From contig CM022947.1 of NCBI GenBank assembly GCA_012931725.1, positions 26,043,476 through 26,107,475 of the forward strand: a stretch of 64,000 nucleotides of DNA. The letters run 5' to 3'. Under the pieces are notes generated by a model. It saw only the letters and a list, made by a program, of their open reading frames with translations, was not told the origin of the DNA and ran no database searches. How positions within the stretch are numbered: position 1 is the stretch's first letter; every line of letters starts with the position of its first letter. Made by a program: the position numbers and the translations under genes. Positions 26,701-39,200 of this stretch are shown here, piece by piece. Source of the stretch: Litsea cubeba (taxonomy: Eukaryota > Streptophyta > Magnoliopsida > Laurales > Lauraceae).

Positions 26701-26853
26701 AACAAAGTTGGAGAGTACAACAGGTATGGCATGGAATTCCAACTGCTTTAGAGCGCTCAGCTATGATAGTTTCTAAGTTTGTAAGGAAACTCACAGAAAG
26801 ACCAGTTGCGGCCATGACCAGTTCAGAATATACAGCAACACTTACAACAAAGA

Positions 26854-29800
26854 TCAGTATCTCTCAGCTACAGGTCTTGAAGGGAAGAGCCTGAGGAGAA
26901 AAGTGGTCAAGGACCACAGACAAACAACACCAAGAACTTGGAAAACCACCAACATGGAAAACAAGGCGCCACTTCTTTCCAACAAGTCGGGGGTCACAGG
27001 AGCTCCTTTCATTTCAAGCATCAGCCTCTCAATAAGATGTGAAGCTCTAGTGAGCTGATAGATTCTATAAACCTGCCAAATTCAAATAAAGAATCATAAT
27101 CAAGCGTAGTTGATTTACATCATGACACGAAATGTAACAGTTCTTTTATGGACAATTTTCTGGTTAGTTCCAAAGTTCAGGGACATCTTTACTTGAGATA
27201 TATTTTATAAAACTCACAGAAAAAATCATAGTTGAAAAAGATACGGAAAAAAATAGTGCATGTCATTTTCTTTTAACACCGTCTGTACCTGTGCACTTCT
27301 TTGAGATCCAAAAAATATTCATACAGCTGATCCTGCCATGGATAATCTCAAATGGAAAAGGTTTGTATTGCCTTGTATATAATTTTTTTGGCATATGGCC
27401 CATTAAATGTAGGATCTGCTGCAAAATCATTATAAAAAAAAAAAAAAAAAAGCCTGCCATAAAAGAGGGCAATTTATTTAACAAATAGCCATATTAGAGA
27501 TCAATTTATTAAAGAAATAGCCGTCCAATTTCAGGATACTGTCAGATTCCAGGTAAATATACTCTTTTTATAGCCAGAAGCTCTTTATGAATCAGTAAAA
27601 AAATGAAAGAAAGGAAGACATAAGAGAGAAATAATATCGTGAAAATCATATAGTTTGATAGGGTTTTAGTGCTATTTTTGAAACATCACTTTCTTCCTAT
27701 TACCATTTTTGGAAACACCATATTGTGATACTTTCAAAGCAGAAAATATTTGTCACAATTAAGGTTGAGGTGGTAGGGAATATGGGTAGTCCCTGGCTGC
27801 ATCTCAGCTGGTAAGGGACATCACAGCCCTCCAAGAGAAGGTAGGGTAGCTAGGTTCTAGGTCTAGGTTGGAAGTGAAGAGAGATAGTTTGTTAGCACTT
27901 AAAAGAAAAATCGGAAGATTAGGAATACCACACACATTAAGAAAAATGGGTAGATAAGAATAACAAAAAAAAAGGGAGCACATATGATGATATGGGTCAC
28001 ATACCTCAAAAATAATTGGTACTAGTGGCCAAGATGATGAATTGCGCTTCTCAAGGAGAGCTTCAAATGCCCATTGAGCAGCACATCCAAGTAGAAAAGG
28101 AAGCACAGCAACTACAGATGGCAGGCCAATCAGAGGCCAAACTACATAGACAGCTAAAAGTGGAGCAAACACCTTGAAGCCCATGATGAAGAAGGCAGAA
28201 TTCAGGTACCCTCTGAGGCCTGTGATGAGGCCCCATCGCTTAGGGCTGAACTGGAGATATGGTCGCTGCACATGATCAGTTACAAGCAAGAATGCAGCCA
28301 GGCCGACATAAAACATGGCCTCAGAAGATAACGAGGTAATAATATCTGCAAAGATGAGGACAGTCCATAAAAATGAGCTATACAGAAATTCCAACCCATG
28401 CCACAAAACTCAACAATATCATGACTGGAATTGAATAATAAAAAACTAATTGCTAGCACCTGTCAAATGACAGCATTTTAAAATTGAAAAGATATGGTAG
28501 CGGCCAACAATGCTGTTAAAATTCTAGCTTCACATCTTGAATTGTACAACTTGTATTGAAACTAGGGAAAAGGATGTGCATTATTGCAGATCCCATTTGG
28601 AGGGGGATGATGGAGACTACCAACAACCAAATGGGTCAAGTTTTATTTATTTTTTCTTTAATCTCTTCATCTTTTGGCATCTCTACTTTTAAGAGGTTCA
28701 AATAAGTAAAAAAGACAGTGGGAGATTGTCAAATACCTGCCACGATCTCATCCTTTAAGACTGCATCTATAACATTGCTAAGGAAAAGCTGAGGAAGTAT
28801 CAATGATGATATCAATGCTATTGGACCAAAAACCCAAAGAAATGAACCAGTTCCATCTTTGAAAGGCGAAGATGACAATTTTCCTTCCTCAACAATCTGG
28901 TGGGTCAATCCACAAAAAGAAACCGACCCTGGTTTCCCCCGGAAGGGTTCCCCAAGACCGACAACCCTTTCATTAGCAGCCAAATGAGTATTTCCAATCG
29001 TGCCTGAGGATGTTGATATAGCATCTTTCTCAACGATAGAAGTGCCAGAGGAAACTTCTAACCCTGTATCTGAATTTGGGAGATAGAAGTTGACGTATTT
29101 TTTCCGTGGTGAATTCCCAAATGAGAATGTAGGCATTTTATAACCTAAGAATAGTAATAGTCAGCACGTTGATACTAAAATCGAGTCAACTTATACTCTT
29201 ACACAACATGATATAAATAAGAGAAATGATCTTATAAACTGTTGGAATGATCATTTGCGGAAAATATAACCATAAATCTCACACATGTACCACTCTAATT
29301 GGAGTGGCATTTTCCTAAACACAAGGAGGTGTGATGTGAGCAGTTTGGATTAAGAAAAGTGGGCTCCAGAAAGGCTAAATTGGTGGTTACCTGCAGTTTG
29401 GTTCTAATGGCAGCAATAAGATCATTTCTCTATGAATAAAATAAAGAAACACACTCAGAAACAGCTTATCACACCTTTTACAGTGTCCACAAATTGGGTC
29501 CTCTGATGTTTGAATCTGATGGAACTTCCATTCGTATCAAGTCGGGAAAGAGAGGTGATGGAAACCTACATTTTCAGAATTACTTACATGATTATCTTTT
29601 GTACTATACTGTGAATGCAATCTCTCTTTTCTTTCTGTTTCAAATAAATGCAACATGCCAAACCATGTACCAAAAAATGATAAGGAAATATATTGGACCA
29701 AAAGAAATATGACATTTCCCAATTATTGAATTAAGCAGGCAGACTCAGGCCTTAATCATAATTATTCTCTGGTGGGCCTTGTCATGGATTGGTCATGCAC

Positions 29801-29964
29801 TTTCACAGCCAGAAATCTTAGATGTATCATCAGCAGTTTCACTTTCCTTTTTTTTTTTTCTAATGACTCGCCCAACAAGACTAGTCCCCTGGGCGACGCC
29901 TATTAAACCCACACAAACACTCACCGGGCAAATCTGGGGTGGGTTTTGAACACAAGACATTGGT

Positions 29965-30001
<37 letters not shown>

Positions 30002-31336
30002 TGGAACCCATGCCATATTCCACACTTTTTTTTTTCATTTTTTTTTCTTTTAGACATGGGTATCCCTGAGGTCTTTGACCCAACAAGACTAGTCCCCTAG
30101 TTGGTGCAATCTGGGGTGGGTTTCAAACACAAGTCGTGGAGAGTAAACCCATGCCTTATGCCACTCCACCAACTCCCACATGGGTATTGGCAGTTTCACT
30201 TTCACCCTCTGAATGCGGCCTCTTGGTCAAGGGCCATCAACTTGGAAAGTCGAGACTGTCCGATACATGTTTGTAGCATGATCCATGTACAACAGGTCCG
30301 ACCCGATGAACAGCCGGGATCAACAATAGAGCGACCCAACCTGTAAAATTTAAAGGCCTGACAAAAGCTCTCTCTCCTTAAGTCCACTAAACTAGACCTC
30401 CTGTAATGAACACTTGGCGGAAAGGAAAACGAAGAACTGGGATATTCAGGTTAAGGGAAAAGAGGGAGAAAGTGAAGACTTGGTTTCCCAATTCTTGGTG
30501 TTGGTGAGGAGAATGAGCGCTGCCTCATTTCAGAAGAGAAAACATCATTTCTCTTCTGGGTAAAAAAGAAATATTCCTCGCACATTTTTAAGTAAATGCC
30601 AACCAAGAAATGCAATTTCTCTCCTTCCTCAACTTTCTCAAACTTTCTCTGCATAACAGGCACTCTCCAAACTTCTCTTTCTCATATTTTCCACTACCCA
30701 ACACTCCCTTAGTCCTCCATTTGTCTCCTTGGAACCCGATTGCCCTAAACTCACTTTACCTGTCAATCTAATTACCTATAGCCCTAGTTACCTGTGTTTA
30801 CTTATTATAGAAAAGAACTTAGAAACTATCATCTGAAACTAATTCAAATCATCCAAACAAATGAACCCACATTTATTTGCAAGCAACAAAATTCACAAAC
30901 CGGCCCTCATGGGTCATTTAGATGTGGAGAAAACAAGTTGGGAAAACCGCCCCCCGTTGTAAATTTGAGCCATGGACAGTCTTCTCCACCTTTACCTCTC
31001 AACAGAGGGTCATTTGGAAGAGGAAAACACATCATTTTCTCAGCCTCCATTTTCTCCATCTTTTCTTGTCAAATCAGGAATCATGGGTTCATTCAGTCAT
31101 TCATCAGTAAGGTTTTGACAGACCCAAAAGAGCCAATTACGCTATGAACTAAAAAAAAAAAAAAAGGTTTTGACATCAGGTTTCACAGAAGTCCTGATTT
31201 TTCAGTGCTTGTTAGAACGAGAGATAGCACTTACGTTTTGGGAAGAGAGATTATTCTTCTTGTTTTGAAGTTTGAAGGAGGAAGATGAGAGATTGAGGGG
31301 AAGGAGATGCGAACGAAAAAAGCACTGCAACGCCAT
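26854..31336 (-). CDS. conserved plant multi-pass membrane protein, function unknown
   Basis: Exons in transcription order: 31336-31235 (probable first exon, MALQCFFRSHLLPLNLSSSS, transit-peptide-like), 29144-28737, 28345-28005 and 27072-26854, ending at a TGA. Exons 2 to 4 join in frame through canonical sites and give 319 residues from the Met at 29136. Hydrophobic segments include FLWVFGPIALISSLILPQLF, AMFYVGLAAFLLVTD, a long FKVFAPLLAVYVVWPLIG stretch, LPSVVAVLPFLLG, and VVFQVLGVVCLWSLTTFLL: about five membrane spans. Tight motifs such as RPYLQFSPKRW and LRLFPSRPVAE look strongly conserved. I recall this as a plant protein family without an assigned function; a plastid location is inferred from exon 1 only. 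Exon 1 ends in phase 0, but exon 2 needs one base from its predecessor, so a small extra exon or a different start is likely. Confidence 0.75.
27785..27840 (+). mobile_element. SINE A-box-like fragment in intron
   Basis: GCATCTCAGCTGGTAAGGGA resembles the tRNA A box seen in the other SINE-like pieces of the window. It lies in the last intron of the membrane-protein gene. Too short for a firm call. Confidence 0.25.
29860..30175. repeat. two diverged copies of a repeat unit in intron 1
   Basis: Both copies have CCCAACAAGACTAGTCCCC, then ATCTGGGGTGGGTTT, then AACACAAG, then a CCCATGCC-type end; they start near 29869 and 30079. The first copy is expanded by a G tract at 29965-29999. It looks like a dispersed non-coding repeat duplicated in tandem. 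Confidence 0.55.
29965..29999. repeat. (G)35 homopolymer
   Basis: An unbroken run of 35 G residues on the plus strand, therefore C on the transcribed strand of the surrounding intron. The poly-Gly and poly-Pro frames across it are meaningless. Length is likely unstable between individuals and error-prone in sequencing. Confidence 0.85.
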
Positions 31337-31661
31337 TTCTTAGCTTCTCTCTCTGTTTGCAGACGGCTTAAACCCTAGTGCCAAAACCTCTCTTCAATCC
31401 GGATCGATAACCTCAAGGTTCAAAGGATTGCTCATATCGGCAGTTAGGGCCAATGCCATAGCCTACAGTGGATATTGCCCAATTAGGGCCAATGCCATAG
31501 CCTACGGGCCCAGTGGTCTCTGTGGCCTGTTTGTTTGATCCGAATTCAATAAGTGGATTCTGCAATGGAGAGGAAAATTATTCTAATTTTTCGCGTAGCC
31601 CACTCTTGCATTATTTTGGTAGAATGGTGCAACTTGTTTTCTTTCAAAAGAGAAAAAAATA

Positions 31662-31815
31662 GGAGAAATTAGCGAAAGGTCCCTATAAGTCCATGTTTCC
31701 AGCCTCCAGTCCAAGGAAAAACTGTTTAAGGTCTGTGGTCCATTTAGCTAGACTTTTTCCAGTCTTAGGTCCCTGTGCACACATGTTGTCATTTTTTAAG
31801 ACAAAAATGCCCCTG
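31662..31815 (+). repeat. left Mutator-type terminus
   Basis: Contains GGAGAAATTAGCGAAAGGTC at the outside, GCCTCCAGTCCAA in the middle, and AGGTCCCTGTGCACAC followed by ATGCCCCTG inside. It aligns almost without gaps to the inverted sequence at 47940-48072 and, less well, to that at 42728-42868. Confidence 0.65.
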
Positions 31816-32699
31816 TAACTGACGCAGCATGGAATGAAATCGTTCCAAACATGTAACGTTATTTCAGCAACGTGGACGATAATGTAGCCTGAGATTTAGG
31901 TGATAACTCATCGACTGTTACTGATATGCCCTTGTAAGTTACCGCAAATCTCTTATTTTGAATTTCAAATGGCAGTCACGGTAGAAAACTTCTGATGGAG
32001 ATTTTATTGTTTGTAGATTGCAGACGAGTCGGATGTGTTGCAGATTATAGATCTAGCGTGATGGAAACATGTTGCTGCTCTGAATCGAATCAGATGGTAA
32101 TTCATATGCAACGATTATTTCAAATCAGATTTCAGAGATTACAGACTAAAACCAGTTCGTAGATTCAGTGTGAATCAGATCTGAGTTTCTGTGTGTAAGA
32201 GATTGCAGATTCAACTTTGGACGGAGGTAGATCTGAGTTTCTGTGCGTAACAGATTGCATATTCAACTTTTGTCAGAGGTAAGGAAGGTTTTATATTCAT
32301 AGCAGAGTGTATGCAAGTTTTCTTGTTTAAATTGTAGATTTATACTTCTGATACTCATTTTCATTTTTATTTGAGAAGTTATTTATTTTGTATAGGATTT
32401 TGATATGTTGTTGAGATTTGTTATTTGTTTTTGTTTTTTATTATATTTATATTTTTTAATTAATTTTGTTATTTGATTTGATTCGTATAGATAAAGCCTG
32501 ATGTATCTAGATGTCAAATAAGTTACTTTGTTTCTCATAAAATTGTTTAATAGTTTGAAATTCTGTTCCAAGCTGCAATTTTGATTGAACCATGTAATCG
32601 AAGATATGTGACTTTTTGAATCAAATCTATCAGTGTTTCTAATATACATATGCGATTTATAAAGTTAGTTCAGTTTGTTTAAAAATTATCTGAATTCTA

Positions 32700-32880
32700 T
32701 ATCGAATTTATCTGAGTTGTTAAGATTTTATCTGATTTCTGAATCAAAGTTATCTGAATTAGAATGAGTAATTATAGATAACTTTTATATAAATTCATAT
32801 AAATTTGTTCAGAAATCAGATAATTTTGTTCAGAAATCAGATAAACGTGTACAGAATTCAGATAAATTTAGATAAATGTT
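32700..32880. repeat. GATAA-rich short repeat cluster, left of transposase
   Basis: Repeated TCAGATAA, GTTCAGAAATCAGATAA and TTATCTGA words in both orientations lie just upstream of the transposase start. The same words recur in every other spacer of this element. Confidence 0.7.
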
Positions 32881-32965
32881 TGTTTTTTGTTGTTTTTTTA
32901 ATATTCTGCACAATTTTAAAGATTCTGATGACTTTTGAACTTCGTTGATTTTAGTAAATTCAAAG

Positions 32966-35228
32966 ATGGCGCAACCGGTAATGCTTCTTTGTAAGTATGG
33001 CATGTTTACTGCTGTCATTCATTTTAGTCTGGGCATGAGATTTGATGATTTAATTCGTCAAGTTTGCAACAAATGGAAGATGTTGGTAGTAAACATGGTA
33101 TGTCTGACTTACACATTGCCTGGCCATCCAAAGTGCTTGCTGGACAGCGACTCAGATTTGTTGAGCTTATCAATGTTGGCGTCTTCAATGGGTTTGGGAA
33201 CAGTGGATGTTTTCGTATCAGAAATGCAGGAATCAGATGATGATGATCAAGATGAAAACGTTGATGATTTTGTTGAAGATGCCATTCAATTAGTGGGTTA
33301 TGAGGGCACAGATATTGAGACAGATCTACTCCCGCTGTTCTGCACACACAAGGAGAAGATTTTGCTGTCTTCAGGCTGGTCAAGTGGTATTAGAGAAGTT
33401 GGACAGAGGTTTGAGGGCGGTGTTGCAGAGTTTAGAAGTGTTCTGTGTAGATATTCAATGGAAGTTGGGTTTGAGTTTGTATATGTGAAAAATGATAAAG
33501 TTAGGGTTACAGCTGAATGTTCTCGCAGTCGTTCGATGGGTTGTAAATGGCGTATTCATGCTTCGATTGAGAAGTCATCTGGACATTTTTATATCAGGAC
33601 ATTAGATAATGAGCATACGTGTGGTGCGGCAGTCCGAACTTCGAAGAACAGCCGTATGAGATCTGAGACGGTTGCTGATTTAATGATTGATCATATTCGT
33701 GAGAGGCCACTCACTAGACCCATTGATGTTGTGCACCACTTTAAGGCGAATTATGGACTTACAATTACATACCATCATGCATGGTGGGGTGTGGAAAGGG
33801 CTAGAAATAAGTTGTATGGTGATTCGTCGTTATCTTTTGACCATCTTCGTTGGTACATTAAGGTGGCGGGGGATGTGAATCCAGGAAGCCTTTTTGTGCT
33901 AGATTATGACCAGTCAACTATGTGCTTTAAGCGGCTGTTTGTTTCATTCTATGCTTCAATTTCTGGTTTTAATCATGTCCGTCCTTTGTTATTTTTGGAT
34001 GGTACTTTTTTGAAAGGGAGATACAAGGGAAACTTGTTGGCAGCAACAGGGAAGAATGGAAATCAAGGTATGGCAGTTGCTTTCGATTCTTTTATTTCTG
34101 AGATTATTTTTATTAATGATTACCATTTACTGTTTTATATTTATTTCTTGGAGTATAAAACTTTATTTTTTTTATAACACAGGTTTATTTCCCCTTGCTT
34201 TCGCTGTGGTGGACTCAGAGACGGAGGACAATTGGAAGTGGTTTTTGCAGAATTTAAAGAAAGTTCTGGTTTCGGATCGCACTATTACTTTTATTTCCGA
34301 TAGAAATCCAGGTCTGATAGAGGGTGTTTCAAGTGTTTTCCACTATGCTCATCATGCTTTTTGCCTACAACACTTGAAGGCAAATTTGAGAGACAAACTG
34401 TCAGGTGGATACACTAACGAATTTAGAGAGAGAATGGTTATGATGCTTCGGGAATGTGCATATGCCCCGACCATAGCTGCGTTCCATGCCAAGTTGCAGG
34501 CGTTGAGGCATCAAGGTGGTAGCAACGTAGACAGATTTCTTTCTGGATTGCCTCATGAAAGATGGAGCAATGCCTACTTTAAGGGTCAACGGTATGGTGA
34601 GATGTGTTCAAATGCAGCTGAATCTTTCAACTCCTGGATTAGAGAAGCGCGTCATCTTCCAATTACAAAGATGGTGGACACAATAAGGGTTCAAATAATG
34701 GAGCAGATGGCTACTAGGAAGGAAGTTTCCAGCAGATGGAAGTCAGTCATTTGCCCGGATATGGATAAGAGGTTGGATGCTTTGATCCAGCTAGGACGGA
34801 CGTGGACTGTCAGGCGTTCCAGTGAAACTGTTTACGATGTTCACTCTTACCCGTCAGTGACTGTCGACATTTTTAATCATATATGTTCCTGTTATCAGTG
34901 GCAGATTAATGGCTTTCCTTGTGCACATGCTTGTGCTGCGATTCAAAAGAGTGGAAAGGACCTGAATTTTTATGTGGATCATTATTTTCACACTGATTCA
35001 TATAGGGCTTCATATGATGAGCAGATATTTCCAATTCCAACTGTCGGAATGCCGGAGGCAACAGTTGCTGGAGCTGTTATTCTCCCACCTCTGGTGAAAC
35101 GCCCAGCCGGCAGGCCCAAAAAAAAGAGGATATTGTCAAGAGGGGAGATGACACGGCAGATAAAATGTGGGTGTTGTGGTCGGTTTGGCAGTCACAATAA
35201 GAAGTCTTGCAAGGAGCCTATTATTTGA
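32966..35228 (+). CDS. Mutator-like (MULE) transposase
   Basis: Exons 32966-34067 and 34183-35228 are joined by a 115-base GT-AG intron, giving 715 aa with no stop or frameshift. The Met at 32966 is the first ATG in frame, just after an acceptor-like TTTTAG, so a non-coding leader exon is possible. N-terminal region (1 to about 90) is followed by an acidic patch SDDDDQDENVDDF. A MuDR-type DNA-binding domain lies near 144-215 (GCKWRIHASI, DNEHTC). The MULE catalytic core carries Asp in LFLDGTFLKG (about 343), Asp in FISDRNPG (about 407) and Glu in NAAESFNSW (about 512). A SWIM zinc finger is at 600-620 (ICSCYQW, then FPCAHACAAI). A basic RPAGRPKKKR stretch and a CCHC-like knuckle (CGCCGRFGSHNKKSC) end the protein. 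All catalytic and zinc residues are present, so it could be active. Confidence 0.92.
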
Positions 35229-35559
35229 CAAACATTTGAAATAGACTTTGACTTTAGTTTCTGTATAATAGTAGTCAATTCTTTAGCATGTATACAAGAT
35301 ACGATATGAATTGTGATTAGTGAATAAATAGTCAAATTGACAGACATTTTATTACTGTTTATTATGTTGTTTATCATATAAGCAATCACTTATATAATTC
35401 TTTATCTCATTTAAAATGTGTTTTCAAAAATTGATAATAAAAATGTATTATAAGTGAGATTAAATATGCATCAGAAGTCATATAAATTGCTTCATATCTC
35501 ATATAAATTGATTATGAAGTTATAGAATTTATTTCAGATTTCAGATAATTTCTTGTCAA

Positions 35560-35990
35560 CTCAGATAATTACTGTCAGAAGTCACCCAATTCGTTTCAGA
35601 ACTCAGATAAATTTATCTAAAAAACAGATAAATTGAATCTGGACTCTGATAATTTGTTTCAGAACTTAGATAAATTTATCTAAAAAATAGATAAATTCCA
35701 TCTGGACTCAGATAATGTGTTTCAGAACTCAGATAAATTTATCTAAAAAATAGATAAATTGCATCTGGACTCTGATAATTTGTTTCAGAACTCAGATAAA
35801 TTTATCTAAAAAATAGATAAATTCCATCTGGACTCAGATAATGTGTTTCAGAACTCAGATAAATTTATCTAAAAAACAGATAAATTGCATCTGGACTCAG
35901 ATAATTTGTTTCAGAACTCAGATAAATTTATTAGAAACTAAGATAAATTGTTTTTGAACTCAGATAGTTTGTATCAGATCGTAGATAAAA
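35560..35990. repeat. 63-bp tandem array with a 14-bp palindrome per unit
   Basis: Five units start near 35604, 35668, 35731, 35795 and 35858, with a degenerate sixth. Each contains the perfect palindrome AGATAAATTTATCT followed by AAAAAA, then a GATAAATT-GCATCTGGACT-type spacer and ATAATTTGTTTCAGAACTC. It lies exactly between the 3' ends of the two convergent genes of the element. Confidence 0.9.
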
Positions 35991-36268
35991 TTGTGAAAAA
36001 ACAGGTAATATTCTGAAAAAATCGTATAAATATGTAAAGAGAATCAACGAAAACTATATCAGGACACATATTTTACAATTCATTCACAATTTAATTCATT
36101 CATCGATTCAGAAATTTTGACAATTAAATTGCCAAAGTTGTTTCCCTTACATTCATTGTGCAAAAGTATACATTCACAAGTATGTTGCAGTGGTTCTTTT
36201 CATATTACAGAGAAATACATGAATTTGGCTTATGTTTACTGTGACATAACCCTGTTTCAAACCCTATG

Positions 36269-39200
36269 TCACTGCTCGAAATCATCATCAGCACCTTCTC
36301 TCCTTGCATGGAAGTTTTGAATTGACCAGCAGTGATGCATGTCATTGAGGAATTTGGTAACTATCTCTCTTCTCAAATCATCAATGATGTTCTGTTGCAG
36401 TTTCGAAGCAATTGGTTGTTTGTGAGTAATTTGCCTCATGATGTAGCAAACAATGACGCCGCAATCGACACTGCAAAAGAAGATGATGTTGGTACTTTAA
36501 AATGAATTGAATCAGTGTTTATACAAAATGATACTTACGATCCCATTTTCTGTTGTGGGGCGTCTTCCACGCTTATCAACGGAGCTCCATATGGCTGGGT
36601 TTCTTCAATATTTATGTAATTGTAGTTCTCCACATATTGTTTCTGCAGAAATAAATAAATTGATATAGTCAATGGGTTGGGGTTTATTGTTATGGGCAGT
36701 AGTCTGTATTTAATGATTATGTGAATGAGACATACCAGAATTTGTGCATCTTCAAAGTAATGATCGACTGTTTTAGCTAATCTCGGTTTCAAGGAATTGT
36801 AATGTAGCCAATCCCCCTCTTTCTGATCCAGCACCAACAGTGTCCAATGAAATGGTTGAGCATTTTTCCTTTTTCCATTTGAATTCATTGGAAAGTGCAC
36901 GAATCTGTGGTTTGCAGTTCTGCTTGGGGAGATTTGTTTGTGTAAAATCTTTTCTCTCATTTCTGATGTGTTTGCTGTAACGAATTTCTGCATTAATTTT
37001 AGTTTAGTAACTGTTTATTATATTGTAAAACAAAGTAAAATGTTACTTTATTAATTAAGATTCATTGTATTTTACCCAGCATAAACTTGATACGAAGATT
37101 GATTTTTCTTGGGGCAGCAGGCCTTGCTGATTGCTTGCTGTAAGTTGTTGTTGGATTTCTTCCTGTTCTCTGTATAACAATTCAGCATATCCGTCAATAA
37201 CCTGTTCAATTTGAAGCAGATAGTGTTAGTTATATTAATTGAATATGACCATTGTTGTTATATTACAAAAATTAAGCAATAGTATGGAAAGTTTATTTGT
37301 TTGGATGTTTACACTGCTGGAGAATTCTGCTTTGTTGAGGATTGCAATGATGTCCTCGTATGATACAGCAGATATTCCCTCACCTCCCCAGACTAGCGCC
37401 CTGCAAATGCAATTGTAAAAAGTGCTTAAGTTGTTGTCATTTTGAATAATTTTTTTTTACAACAAGAGCTGTGTTGCTTAGTTGCATAGGACTGTTACTT
37501 ACTCATTGCCTTCTGCTTCGTAGATTTGTTTCAGCTTTTCAATGTCGGGCTCAGTCATTTGCTTAGTGACTGTATTTCTGGGGAGTCTAAAGGGTGCAGC
37601 TGTTTCAATCATTTTCCTTGTTGCCCTCCTTTTTTTAATTCTTTTTATCATGGAGGATTGTTTCACCTCCTTAACTGGCTTGATTTGTGTGTCAGAGTAG
37701 TTGATCTGATTAATCATTCAAACAAACAAATATAGATTAAATAAATTGGAATATATACAAGGTAAGATAAATTCAATGCAACATCAGATAAAATTGATGG
37801 AAAGTCAGTTAAATTCACAAAGAACAAAGATAAAGTTGATGAGATATGTTACAAGTTCAGTCAGAATTCAGATAAATTTGTTAGAGATTCAGATAATTTG
37901 AAAGAGAGTCATATATTTTGCATACTAAAGGTCAGGTAAGATAGATTTGCAATCCAAAGAATAATCTTCAAAAAAAATATGGAAGTGTAAATAAATTACC
38001 TCATCAGCATTCTCTTCAATTTTTTGATCTGCTGCAGACCCCTCCGCTTTTTTCTGTGCGATTGTAGACCCTTTTTGTTCTGAAATTTTGCTCTTTGGAG
38101 ACTGGAAGATATCATCCAATGTGTTTCCAGCCCACTCCAATCCTTTCTCTGCATAATCAAGTGTCATTTCCTTTAACAGCTGCCGTAATTTCATGTTGTT
38201 CGATTCCAGATTTATTATTTTTTTCTTCAGCTCCTTCCCCTCATTTTCTGCCTTTGCTGCTCTTGAGGACTGTATATCTGACACACTCATAGTATGTTTG
38301 AGCTGCTCTTTTAAGGAGTTTACCATTCTAGAAGTATCTTCTATAGTTTGATCGGTTTTGACGTCACATGTTTCATGGGAATTCTTCTCAATTGTCAACT
38401 GCTCAATCATCAATAGAGCATTGTCTCTTTCTTTAAGCAAGCTTTCTATTCTTTTTTTCCATTTCAAGCCTTTCCTTTTTCAGACTGTTGTTTTCTACTG
38501 ATGTCCTTTCAAGTTCAATAGCCATCCTTTGAATCTGTTCTTGTAAATCTTTATTATCCTTGGTCATTTGGTTGGCTAACGAAGTTGCCCTGTCACGCTC
38601 TTCAGTTAGATTTTGTAGTTTGTTGTTTTTGATTGACTGTGACGGGTTACTAGGAGAAGGCCCAATGTCAGCAGCTTCTTGTTCGGTTCCAGATATTGTT
38701 TCAGATGTCACATTGGTTGATGCATTGGTGGCATTTCCAATTATATCAGCTAAAATGTTGGCGACCACCAGATCTGTCTCTAGAGCCATTTGGTGATAAT
38801 CAGCCATCTCCACACCAAAGGAGACAAACTGGGTTGCCACACCAGCAGAAGTTGTTTCTTCACTGTTGTTTTGTTCTCTCTGCTCTTCCAATTCAGATAT
38901 GACCAATGTCTCTATCATCATGTCTGTATCAGACTGTTTGCCTTCATTCATTTTATTATCTGATTCCTTTTCTCCTTTTTCCTGTTGTTGTTCTTCTTCT
39001 TCATCTGGTTCCTCTTGCTCCTCTCCTTCATTCTCATTTTCTCCTTCTGCTTCTTCTACTGCTACATGGACTTCTTTCTTGTTTTGATGTCCTTCTTCTT
39101 CATGTCCTTCCTCTTGCTCCTCTCCTTCATTGCTTTTTTCTTTTTCTGATACAACTACATGTTGTGATACATTTTTATTTTTTTCTTCTTCACCCTCTTC

